The position numbers and the translations under genes were made by a program. From Halobacteriales archaeon QH_10_70_21 (GTDB taxonomy: Archaea; Halobacteriota; Halobacteria; Halobacteriales; Haloarculaceae): a stretch of 14,067 nucleotides of DNA. Every line of letters begins with the position of its first letter. The first letter of the stretch is position 1. The stretch is taken from the NCBI GenBank assembly GCA_003021325.1, contig PXQM01000017.1, positions 1 through 14,067 of the forward strand, written 5' to 3'. The notes beneath the pieces are model-generated. The model ran no database searches and had not been told where the DNA came from. It saw nothing but the letters and a program-made list of their open reading frames with translations. Below are positions 1 through 6,079 of this stretch, one piece after another.

Positions 1-189
1 GACGATGGGCGGCTTGCCGCCGGCGACGTACGCCGAGGCGATGAAGAACAGGAAGACGGCGGTCTGGAAGAGGTTCACGCCGATGACCTTCTTGACGAGG
101 TTGGCGTTGGCAATCATCATGTAGAGGCCGGTGACCATCAGGAGGACGAACGCCGCGTAGGCCCACCGGGAGGCGAGCAGCTCGATCAC
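1..189 (-). CDS. mnhC: Na+/H+ (cation/proton) antiporter subunit C, NuoK-like; 3' end outside the window
   Basis: This is the N-terminal 63 codons of the small MnhC/MrpC subunit, which resembles NuoK of complex I and forms part of the membrane core of a Mrp-type antiporter. It reads from a GTG at 189 and stays open to the window edge. The visible protein begins IELLASRWAYAAFVLLM, then has a first hydrophobic helix ending in GLYMMIANANLVKKVIGVN and a second helix (LFQTAVFLFFIASAYV). The NLVKKVIGxNLFQ stretch is the family signature. The GTG overlaps the TGA of mnhB as GTGA, and a GAGG just upstream (inside mnhB) could serve as a ribosome site, so translation is probably coupled. The family is usually about 115-120 residues, so roughly half is missing here. 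The large subunit MnhD would be expected next, outside the window. Confidence 0.88.
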   Translation of the reverse strand, partial: MIELLASRWAYAAFVLLMVTGLYMMIANANLVKKVIGVNLFQTAVFLFFIASAYVAGGKPPIV

Positions 190-644
190 GCTTCCTCACC
201 CCCCGGACCGGCGGCGGTCAGGAAGAACAGCCCGATGATGACGCCGCCGACGATGAGCGCGATGCCGCCGATTTCGACGGCCTCGATGCCGTACTTCGCC
301 GACTTCTTCAGCGGGTAGATGTCGTACTCGAGGAAGCCGCCGCCCAGCGCGACGGAGCCGAAGCCGATGCCGGCGAAGACGACCAGGCCGAGGCAGGCGA
401 CGGCCGTGACGGCCTGGCGGCCGAGCCACCGCCGCGTGGGGTCGATGCCGAACGCGAAGGCGAGCATCAGGACCACCGTGCCGACGAGGGCCCCGCCCTG
501 GAAGCCGCCGCCGGGCGAGTCCGCTCCGTGGAACGTGACGAACAGCCCGAACGTGAGCACGAACGGTGTCACGACCCGGACGGTGCTCATGATAATCTCG
601 CTTTCGGTGTACGTGCGGCGCTCCGCGTCGGGGGCGTCGCTCAC
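186..644 (-). CDS. mnhB: Na+/H+ antiporter subunit B (MnhB domain)
   Basis: MnhB/MrpB-domain membrane subunit of the Mrp cation/proton antiporter, 152 aa. After a short charged N-terminus (about residues 1-22) it has four hydrophobic segments at roughly 23-40, 50-68, 78-100 and 124-145. The family hallmark is FHGADSPGGGFQGG at about residues 39-52, a loop between the first two helices. The length fits a stand-alone MnhB domain. The start is the GTG at 644-642, preceded by a good Shine-Dalgarno GGAGGTG (656-650) with about 5 nt spacing. A later in-frame ATG (the M of IIMSTVRVV) is a possible alternative. The GTG overlaps the TGA of the DUF4040 reading frame, and the mnhB stop overlaps the mnhC start. 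Confidence 0.93.
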   Translation of the reverse strand: MSDAPDAERRTYTESEIIMSTVRVVTPFVLTFGLFVTFHGADSPGGGFQGGALVGTVVLMLAFAFGIDPTRRWLGRQAVTAVACLGLVVFAGIGFGSVALGGGFLEYDIYPLKKSAKYGIEAVEIGGIALIVGGVIIGLFFLTAAGPGGEEA

Positions 645-1110
645 GTGAACACCTCCCGCCGGAGGACGACCAGCACGGCGACACCGGCGGCGAAGACGAC
701 GGTCGCCTCGCCGAAGGTGTCGAAGCCACGGTAGGCCGCCAGCACCGCCGTGACGGTGTTCTCGACGCCGGTCTCCTTGTACGACTCCGCGAGGTAGTAG
801 CCCGTGACCGCGTCGTAGGAGACGATGGGGGCGTCCGGGTCGCCGACGGCCGGCAGGCCGGGCAGCGTCAGCCCGAAGACGAGCGCCAGCGAGCCGCAGT
901 CAACAGCAGGAGGACGGTCGTGACCCCGGCGCCGATGACGGCCTCGGTCAGGCCGACGTCCGGCGCGAGCAGCAGCGTGTACAGGAGCGCCATCCCGAGG
1001 CTGTAGGCGGCGAAGACGATGATGGCCGCCAGCACGTCCCGGAGGAACGCGGTGGCCAGCGCCGTCGCGATCACGAACCCGACCAGCGCGTAGGCGACGA
1101 GTTCCATCAT
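641..1110 (-). pseudogene. DUF4040 / MbhD-MbhE-like antiporter subunit, frameshifted
   Basis: In Mrp-related and hydrogenase-antiporter complexes the DUF4040 protein supplies segments equivalent to the C-terminal end of MrpA. Here the gene is in two frames. From ATG 1110, which overlaps the mnhG stop as ATGA, the first frame gives MMELVAYALVG... through GMALLYTLLLAPDVGLTEA to TVLLLLT at about 903, then goes out of frame and stops at 868. The second part (SLALVFGLTLPGLPAVGD, then ENTVTAVLAAYRGFDTFGE and a C-terminal LRREVFT) is in another frame and ends with TGA at 641-643, overlapping the mnhB GTG. From memory, intact homologues have roughly 20 more residues at the join, so a small deletion with loss of frame is likely. 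Both halves look otherwise well conserved, so the lesion is recent or a consensus error. The join shows no obvious slippery heptamer that would suggest programmed frameshifting. Confidence 0.82.
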
Positions 1111-1412
1111 CGGTCTTCCCTCCATGGCTCGATGCCCTCCTCGTCGGCGGCGCGGGCGATTGCGTGGGCCGCCGTCGGGTTGGTGATGAAGATGAACACC
1201 AGAAGCAGGACGGTCTTGACGGTCGTCGTCTCGAAGCCCAGCGCCAGCGCGACGGCGACGAGCGACAGCCCGGCGCCGAGGGTGTCCGTCTGGCTGGCCG
1301 TGTGGGCGCGGGCGTAGATGTCCGGCAGCCGGAGGACGCCGACCGCCGAGACGAACGTGAAGAAGACGCCACCGGCGAGGAAGACGACGATGGCGATCTC
1401 CAGCGGCGTCAC
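1107..1412 (-). CDS. mnhG: Na+/H+ antiporter subunit G (MnhG/PhaG)
   Basis: Small MnhG/MrpG subunit, 101 aa, with three hydrophobic segments at about residues 5-26, 43-60 and 66-82. Family signatures visible are GVLRLPDIYARAHTASQTDT (about 25-44) after the first helix and FIFITNPTAAHAIARAA in the last third. It is an accessory membrane subunit of the Mrp complex. The start is GTG at 1412, 1 nt downstream of the mnhF TGA (1414-1416), with a G-rich stretch before it that could act as a ribosome site. The stop overlaps the start of the DUF4040 subunit as ATGA. The gene appears intact. Confidence 0.93.
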   Translation of the reverse strand: MTPLEIAIVVFLAGGVFFTFVSAVGVLRLPDIYARAHTASQTDTLGAGLSLVAVALALGFETTTVKTVLLLVFIFITNPTAAHAIARAADEEGIEPWREDR

Positions 1413-1413
1413 C

Positions 1414-1686
1414 TCACATCACCCCCCCGCGGTCGACCGTGAACTTGGAGATGGCGACCGCCATCACGAAGTTCAACAGCGCGTACACCAGGGCGATGTC
1501 GAGGAAGGAGGGGACGTCCAGTGCCGCCGAAAGCAGCGCGAGGATGACGACGGTGTTCGTCCCGAGGACGTTGACCGCGATGACGCGGTCCTGCATCGTC
1601 GGTCCGCGGACCGCGCGGTACAGCACCACGACGGCGAGAACGACGAGCGCGGCCGCCGCCGCCAGCAGGACGTTCTCGACGATCAC
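1414..1686 (-). CDS. mnhF: Na+/H+ antiporter subunit F (MnhF/MrpF)
   Basis: MnhF/MrpF family, 90 aa, three membrane helices (about 5-23, 36-54 and 60-80). The hallmark is YRAVRGPTMQDRVIAVNVLG at residues 23-42, matching the family's RGPTxxDRVxAxNxxG motif in the loop after helix 1. The segment ending in VYALLNFVMAVAISKF is also typical. The start is GTG at 1686, overlapping the TGA of mnhE as GTGA, with a GGAGG in the end of mnhE directly upstream. Its stop lies 1 nt before the mnhG start. It is a structural subunit of the antiporter and appears intact. Confidence 0.93.
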   Translation of the reverse strand: MIVENVLLAAAAALVVLAVVVLYRAVRGPTMQDRVIAVNVLGTNTVVILALLSAALDVPSFLDIALVYALLNFVMAVAISKFTVDRGGVM

Positions 1687-2747
1687 TCCTCCTCACCCCC
1701 GGAGTCGACTACCCGGCAGTCGCCGCGCTCGCGCGGGTTGGCAATTGCGAGCGCGCGCCGGCCGTAGAAGACGAACCGGACGCCGCGCTCGAGGCCGCCG
1801 TCGAAGAGGCCCTCGCGGGCCGCCGGAATCAGCGAGTGAACGACCAGTTCGCGGCCGTGCGCCCGGACCGTCAGCGTCCCCGGCGTGAGCGTGATGCTGT
1901 TGGCCAGCGCCGTCACCGGCATCCCGCCCCACAGCGCGCACTCGAGCTCGGTCATCCGCGGCTCGATGGGCAGCCCCGGGTGGAGGATGACGTACGAGAC
2001 CAGCAGGTTCGACTTGATTATCTCGTAGAAGAGGTAGGGCGCGTAGATGACGAGCCGGACGAGCTGGGGGACGAGCGTCCGCAGGCGGAGCCGGTCGCTG
2101 AACGTGATGCGGTGGAGCATCGCCGCGACCAGCGTCGCGCTGGCGACGCCCGTCACGACGTCGAACTGCGTGCCGGAGAAGCCGGCCAGCAGCTGGTAGA
2201 AGAGGAAGGAGACGCCGAACAGCGTCGCGAACTGTAGCAACCCGCCGCGACGGAGGAGCCGCCCGCGCCGGGTGGTCCGGCCGACCGGGGCCTCCTCGAC
2301 GGCGTAGCCGGCCTCGGCGAGCGCAATCTCCATCGGCTGGAGGATGGGGACGTTCCCGCCCGGGCTGTACTCGGGGTCGACGACGATGCGGTCGATACCG
2401 TGGTCGTCGGCGTAGTCCGCGAGGATACGGGCGTAGTCGTCGGGCCCGAAGAGGTACTCGTCGGTGCCGACCATGGCCGTCTCGACGTCGAGAGGGTCGT
2501 CGGCGTCCGCGTCCTCGTCGGCCCAGACGGCGACCCGCTCGAGGAGCTGTTCGGTCTCCTCGCGGACCTCGGCGCCGACGTCGCCGATGTCGTGCCAGGC
2601 CACGGGCGCGACGAAATGTATCTCCCCCGAACCGGCGGCTGCCTCGCGGACCGCGTAGGCGACCGTCTGCCGCAGGGTGACGGACCTGCCGACGGGCACG
2701 AGGAGCGGTCCAGCATCGTCGGGCGGGTCTGGTGGGTCGTTCGGCAC
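1683..2747 (-). CDS. mnhE: Na+/H+ antiporter subunit E with N-terminal UspA-like domain
   Basis: 354 aa protein of two parts. Residues about 12-152 look like a universal-stress/nucleotide-binding alpha/beta fold: LLVPVGRSVTLRQTVAYAV at the start, EIHFVAPV as a second strand, a helix of acidic residues, then IDRIVVDPEY. Residues about 170-354 are the MnhE/MrpE domain, with hydrophobic stretches at 170-190, 196-212 and 226-256 and the signature YEIIKSNLLVSYVILHPG, followed by TALANSITLTPGTL and LVVHSLIP. MnhE normally has only the second part (about 160-180 aa); I recall the longer form as common in haloarchaea. It is the first gene of the operon. The start is GTG at 2747, because an in-frame TGA lies 9 nt upstream. 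A Usp-like front end suggests nucleotide or stress sensing of the antiporter, which is inference. Confidence 0.9.
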   Translation of the reverse strand: MPNDPPDPPDDAGPLLVPVGRSVTLRQTVAYAVREAAAGSGEIHFVAPVAWHDIGDVGAEVREETEQLLERVAVWADEDADADDPLDVETAMVGTDEYLFGPDDYARILADYADDHGIDRIVVDPEYSPGGNVPILQPMEIALAEAGYAVEEAPVGRTTRRGRLLRRGGLLQFATLFGVSFLFYQLLAGFSGTQFDVVTGVASATLVAAMLHRITFSDRLRLRTLVPQLVRLVIYAPYLFYEIIKSNLLVSYVILHPGLPIEPRMTELECALWGGMPVTALANSITLTPGTLTVRAHGRELVVHSLIPAAREGLFDGGLERGVRFVFYGRRALAIANPRERGDCRVVDSGGEEE

Positions 2748-2782
2748 GGCTAGTCACTGTTCGGACGTTTCGGCAGGTACAC

Positions 2783-2796
2783 CAAAACGATTGTTC
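2783..2796 (-). promoter_or_regulatory. Possible promoter box for the antiporter operon
   Basis: The divergent spacer between mnhE and the pantoate kinase gene (2748-2853) has one AT-rich patch on the minus strand, reading CAATCGTTTTGG, about 40 nt before the mnhE GTG. It could be a weak TATA-like element giving a short leader. No other candidate is visible on that strand. Confidence 0.28.
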
Positions 2797-2820
2797 TTCG
2801 AGACGGCGACCGCTCAAGCA

Positions 2821-2832
2821 ACGCTTAACCCG
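2821..2832 (+). promoter_or_regulatory. TATA-like box for pantoate kinase gene
   Basis: The plus strand reads CGCTTAACCC, with TTAA centred about 27 nt before the ATG at 2854. That spacing is what a leaderless haloarchaeal transcript starting at or next to the ATG would need. It supports the ATG at 2854 over in-frame starts further upstream. Confidence 0.45.
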
Positions 2833-2853
2833 CCGCGTCACGGATGCCGGGGC

Positions 2854-3672
2854 ATGACAGAGGCGGTCGCGTTCGTCCCGGGGCACGTGACGGGCTTCTT
2901 CAGCGCTCACCAGGACGACGACCCGACGAAGGCGGGCTCTCGCGGCGCCGGCGTCGCGCTCGCCGACGGCGTCACGGTCCGCCTGGAGCCCGGCGACGGC
3001 GTCGAACTGAACGGCGAGGCCTGCGACCTCGAGGCAGTCGACCGGGTGCTCGAGGCGCTTCGGTCGACGGCCCGCGTCGTCGTCGAGACCGACCTGCCGC
3101 TCTCGGCAGGATTCGGCGTCTCCGGCGCCGCTGCGCTCGGGACGGCCCTGACCGCGAACGCCGTGTTCGACCACGGCCTCTCGGAGAACGAACTCGTCAC
3201 CGTCGCCCACGGCGCCGAGGTGCAGGCGGAGACCGGACTCGGAGACGTGGTCGCACAGGCCCGCGGCGGCTTCCCGGTACGGCTGGAACCGGGCGCGCCG
3301 GCCCACGGCGCGATGGACGGCATCCCCGCGACCCGCGATGTCGAGTACCTCACCCTCGGCGAGCTGTCGACGGCGGACGTGCTCGCCGGGGACACCGCAG
3401 AGCTGAACGAGGCGGGCCGACGGGCGCTGTCGGCGCTGGTCGCCGAGCCCACGCTGGAGACGTTCATGCACGTCTCCCGCCGGTTCGCCCGCGAGGCGGA
3501 CCTGCTGACGCCCGAGGTCCAGGCGGTCATCGAGGACGTCTCCGGAGCCGGCGGGGAGGCCTCGATGGCGATGCTCGGCGAGACGGTCTTCGCCCTCGAC
3601 GCCGGACTGTCGGACGCCGGTTACGACGCCGAGCGCTGTTCGGTGTCGCTTGCCGGCGCGCACCTGCAGTGA
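2854..3672 (+). CDS. Pantoate kinase (PoK), GHMP kinase family
   Basis: 272 aa GHMP-superfamily kinase. In archaea this enzyme phosphorylates pantoate to 4-phosphopantoate with ATP, the first of two steps that replace bacterial PanC/CoaA in CoA synthesis. The N-terminus AVAFVPGHVTGFFSAH (residues 4-19) is typical of PoK. The ATP-binding GHMP motif is PLSAGFGVSGAAALG at 82-96 and a further conserved stretch is TGLGDVVAQARGG at 127-139. The C-terminal glycine-containing motif GGEASMAMLGETVFAL lies at 233-248. The start is the ATG at 2854, placed correctly behind a TATA-like box. Its partner enzyme, the phosphopantoate--beta-alanine ligase, is encoded on the same strand at 6080-6826, separated by three other loci. 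The gene looks intact. Confidence 0.9.
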   Translation: MTEAVAFVPGHVTGFFSAHQDDDPTKAGSRGAGVALADGVTVRLEPGDGVELNGEACDLEAVDRVLEALRSTARVVVETDLPLSAGFGVSGAAALGTALTANAVFDHGLSENELVTVAHGAEVQAETGLGDVVAQARGGFPVRLEPGAPAHGAMDGIPATRDVEYLTLGELSTADVLAGDTAELNEAGRRALSALVAEPTLETFMHVSRRFAREADLLTPEVQAVIEDVSGAGGEASMAMLGETVFALDAGLSDAGYDAERCSVSLAGAHLQ

Positions 3673-3739
3673 CGCCCGCCGCCGGAGCGGGAGCGATTCG
3701 CGGGCCGCGACCGGCCTCCTCGACCGCGGGGGGGCACCA

Positions 3740-5044
3740 GTGAGACGACTCCCGTTCACCCGTCTGCAGGAGGCCGTCCTGTACGTCGAGCGGAGCCACA
3801 CGCCGTGGAACATCCAGCTCGAGGTCGCGACGGCGGCGACACTGGACCTCGACCGGCTCGGGGCCGCGGCCCGGACCGCCTGCGGGACGTACCCGATGGC
3901 GAGGGCCCGCTGTCGCGAGCGCGGCGGTGACGGGCCGCCCTTCGAGTGGGTCGTCCCCGACGGCGCACCCGGGGTCCCGATAACGGCCGTCGACGCCGGT
4001 GAGGCCGACGGGTTCAGGCGCCGGTTCTACGGCAGCCGGGTCGACCTCGCGTCGGAACCGCCGCTCGCGCTGCTGGTGGCCCGGGGCGACGGCACCGACG
4101 GCGGCGACCGGCTCTGCCTGCGCGCCAGCCACGTCCCGATGGACGGAATCGGCGCGTTCCGGGTCCTCCAGGCGCTGCTCGCCGCCTACCGGGGCGAGGA
4201 CCCCCCGGCCGCGAGGCTCGAGGCGACCCCGCGGGACGTGCTTGCCGGGACGCGACCGGAGGGGCTCGCACGACGGCTCCGGCTGCTCGGGAGGACGGCC
4301 CGGCGCTTCGGGTTCTTCCTCGATTCGCCCGCGGCGGTGCAGGGCGGCGCGAGCGACGCGGCCGGGTGGCCGGGCTGGCGGTTCGCCCACCGGCACCTCG
4401 ACGCCGGGACCACGAGTCGGCTCCTCGCGGACCGACCGCCCGGCGTCACCGTCAACGACGTCCTGCTCGCGGCGCTGCACCTGACCATCGACCGCTGGAA
4501 CGCCGCCCGCGGCGACCCGGCCAGCAGAATCAGCCTCATGATGCCGATGAACGTCCGGCCCGGCGACGCGTTCTACGACGGCGTGGGGATGTACACGCTG
4601 TTCGACAGCGTCGACACGGAGCCGTCCCACCGGCGAGACGCGGCGGCGGCCCTCGAGCGCGTGGCCGACCGGACCGGCGCCATCAAGGCCGCCGGCAGCC
4701 AGTTCGGCTACCTCGAGTGGTGGCGGCTGTTCTCGGCGGTCGCGCCGCCGTCGGTCCGGAGCCGCGTCCCGCCGCTGGTGTTCGGCCCCGGCGAGCCGAT
4801 GCTGGACACGGCGGTGCTGTCGAACCTGGGGCGGCTACCGCCGCTTCCGGGGCTCACCGACGGCGACGTCGAACGACCCTGGCTCACGCCGCCCGCCTGG
4901 CCGCCGACGCCGCTGTCGGTCGGCGTCCTCACCGCCGGCGACCGGCTCCACCTCGGGTTCCGCTACGAGCGGTCGGTCTTCGACGCCGACGACGCCGCGG
5001 CCTTCGCGGACCGCTACCGCGAGCGGGTCGAATCGATGGCGTGA
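3740..5044 (+). CDS. Stand-alone condensation-domain / acyltransferase-like protein
   Basis: 434 aa from the GTG at 3740. The size and motifs fit the condensation-domain (CoA-dependent acyltransferase) superfamily, which includes NRPS C domains, PapA-type acyltransferases and wax-ester-synthase-like enzymes. Residues 130-136 read SHVPMDG, matching HxxxDG with His131 as the expected general base. The preceding position, often a second His in C domains, is Ser here. The N-terminal LPFTRLQEAVLYVER and the later TVNDVLLAALHLTIDRW, SLMMPMNVRP and AVLSNLG stretches follow the family's order. No carrier or adenylation domain is attached and no signal peptide is seen. An ATG at 3650 in the same frame would overlap pantoate kinase and adds no family-like sequence, so GTG was chosen. 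The gene follows pantoate kinase by 67 nt with no clear promoter. Substrate unknown. Confidence 0.82.
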   Translation: MRRLPFTRLQEAVLYVERSHTPWNIQLEVATAATLDLDRLGAAARTACGTYPMARARCRERGGDGPPFEWVVPDGAPGVPITAVDAGEADGFRRRFYGSRVDLASEPPLALLVARGDGTDGGDRLCLRASHVPMDGIGAFRVLQALLAAYRGEDPPAARLEATPRDVLAGTRPEGLARRLRLLGRTARRFGFFLDSPAAVQGGASDAAGWPGWRFAHRHLDAGTTSRLLADRPPGVTVNDVLLAALHLTIDRWNAARGDPASRISLMMPMNVRPGDAFYDGVGMYTLFDSVDTEPSHRRDAAAALERVADRTGAIKAAGSQFGYLEWWRLFSAVAPPSVRSRVPPLVFGPGEPMLDTAVLSNLGRLPPLPGLTDGDVERPWLTPPAWPPTPLSVGVLTAGDRLHLGFRYERSVFDADDAAAFADRYRERVESMA

Positions 5045-5051
5045 GGGGCGC

Positions 5052-5090
5052 CGACCACCGGGTCGAACCGGGACGCGTCGGGGTTTTTTT
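5052..5090 (+). terminator. Putative terminator after the condensation-domain gene
   Basis: Just past the stop at 5044 is a 5-bp hairpin (CGACC at 5052-5056 with GGTCG at 5061-5065), then G-rich sequence and a run of seven T at 5084-5090. Archaeal terminators are mainly T-rich, so the T run is the main evidence. The same T-rich patch could double as a promoter element for the remnant that follows. Confidence 0.5.
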
Positions 5091-5139
5091 ACGCCCCTGG
5101 AGATGGGAACTCGTCGCGCCCCACGGAGGAGGGCCGACC

Positions 5140-5490
5140 ATACAGGACCCGGAACTCCGGGAACCGAGGGCGCTGTCGCGTCGGACCTGTCTCGCGGCCG
5201 CCGGGACGGCTCTCTTCGCCGGCCTGGCGGGCTGCGGTGGCGACGGCAACGACCTCGATTCCGGGGGGCTGACCCCGGCCGGCGGGGCCGGCGAGACGGC
5301 CGGGCGCTGGACCCGGCACACCGGGCTCACTGTCGACAACGGCCGGGTCGGGCGGTCGGTCGCGCTGGCCGGCGGGACTACCCTCGTCGGCTCCAACGGC
5401 GGGGCTACGTACGTGTTCCGTATGCGTGACGGGCCGTGCGAGCGAGGGCCGGCACGTCGTTTCGGTCCCGAGGTGGGGTTGGCGGCGTGA
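5140..5490 (+). pseudogene. Remnant of a Tat-exported lipoprotein with an FG-GAP-like repeat
   Basis: One open frame encodes a twin-arginine signal with lipobox (ALSRRTCLAAAG..., then LFAGLAGC at about 5214-5237), a Gly/Asp-rich linker, and a single beta-propeller-like repeat VGRSVALAGGTTLVGSNGG followed by ATYVFR. That repeat matches the FG-GAP pattern of GxSVAL..dTalVG....gaYVF. The frame then ends in unrelated sequence at 5490, whereas such proteins normally carry several repeats and are far longer. No ATG, GTG or TTG precedes the signal in this frame. At the ideal place behind a strong ribosome site (GGAGGAGGG, 5125-5133) stands ATA (5140-5142), read as a mutated ATG. The gene therefore seems dead at both ends. 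It and its flanks fill 5045-5526, which holds nothing else convincing. Confidence 0.68.
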
Positions 5491-5494
5491 TGAA

Positions 5495-5505
5495 GACATT
5501 TACGA
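5495..5505 (+). promoter_or_regulatory. TATA-like box for the small membrane protein gene
   Basis: GACATTTACGA on the plus strand is centred about 26 nt before the ATG at 5527, the spacing expected for a leaderless transcript. Confidence 0.42.
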
Positions 5506-5526
5506 CGGCGTCGGAAACCTCCGGGT

Positions 5527-6009
5527 ATGTCCCCGCAGTCCTGGACCGACCGGGTCCGGCCACACTCGGTTCCGCTGGCCATGCTCGCGGTCCTGACCGC
5601 CGTCGCCCTGGTCGTCCCGCCGCTCGTCCTCGACGGGCCGAGCGCCAGGACGTACGCGCTGACGGCGGCGGTACTCGTCCTCGCTGTCGGCTCGGCGCTC
5701 CCCTACGCCGTCGCCGTCGCAGTCGGGACGCTCCCGCTGGTCTACCTGGACGCTGGGACCTACGCGAGTCCGCGGGCGACCGCCGGGAGTTCGCCGGGGT
5801 CCTCGACGCCATCCCCCCAGGTACCGTTCTTCCTGGTCGCGGGTGGGGTCGTCGGCCTCGTCTTCGTCGGACTCCAGCTGTGGCGGCACGACGCCCCGGT
5901 GGGCGACCTCGACGCGCGAACGACGCTCGGGACCGTCGGCCTCGGGCTACTGTTGGTCCCCGCCGGCCGCGTCGCGCTGTGGGTCTTCGGCGGTGGACTC
6001 CCGCTGTAG
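5527..6009 (+). CDS. Small integral membrane protein of unknown function
   Basis: 160 aa, not assigned to a named family. It has about five hydrophobic segments (residues roughly 16-35, 42-58, 59-75, 99-118 and 132-155). A Ser/Pro/Thr-rich loop (about 80-98, containing ATAGSSPGSSTPSPQ) lies between segments 3 and 4. A short charged stretch RHDAPVGDLDAR precedes the last segment, and the protein ends GGGLPL. There are no cysteines or obvious catalytic motifs. The ATG at 5527 is supported by an upstream TATA-like box, and a strong hairpin follows the stop directly. It lies immediately upstream of the phosphopantoate--beta-alanine ligase gene, which has its own promoter-like box, so shared function is not implied. 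Confidence 0.72.
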   Translation: MSPQSWTDRVRPHSVPLAMLAVLTAVALVVPPLVLDGPSARTYALTAAVLVLAVGSALPYAVAVAVGTLPLVYLDAGTYASPRATAGSSPGSSTPSPQVPFFLVAGGVVGLVFVGLQLWRHDAPVGDLDARTTLGTVGLGLLLVPAGRVALWVFGGGLPL

Positions 6010-6036
6010 CGGCCGCCGGGGGCACCCGAGCGGCCG
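6010..6036 (+). terminator. Strong stem-loop directly after the membrane-protein stop codon
   Basis: CGGCCGC (6010-6016) pairs with GCGGCCG (6030-6036), and an inner CGGG (6017-6020) pairs with CCCG (6025-6028), starting on the base after the TAG. The only T-rich sequence downstream is TTTT at 6051-6054, which also serves as the next promoter box. It may be a terminator or an mRNA 3'-end stabiliser. The pairing is certain; the role is inferred. Confidence 0.4.
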
Positions 6037-6047
6037 GGAGAACGGGA

Positions 6048-6058
6048 CGCTTTTCATC
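6048..6058 (+). promoter_or_regulatory. TATA-like box for the phosphopantoate--beta-alanine ligase gene
   Basis: CGCTTTTCATC is centred about 27 nt before the ATG at 6080, consistent with a leaderless transcript for this gene alone. Confidence 0.45.
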
Positions 6059-6079
6059 GCCGGTCGCCCACCGACGCCC

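Noticed and set aside
880..910. Programmed ribosomal frameshift in the DUF4040 gene
   Set aside because: No slippery heptamer or clear downstream structure, and residues expected at the join are missing, so a deletion explains it better.
1693..3813. Very long minus-strand open frame (706 codons) across mnhE and pantoate kinase
   Set aside because: Arg/Gly-rich translation opposite or out of frame with two clear conserved genes; a common shadow in GC-rich DNA.
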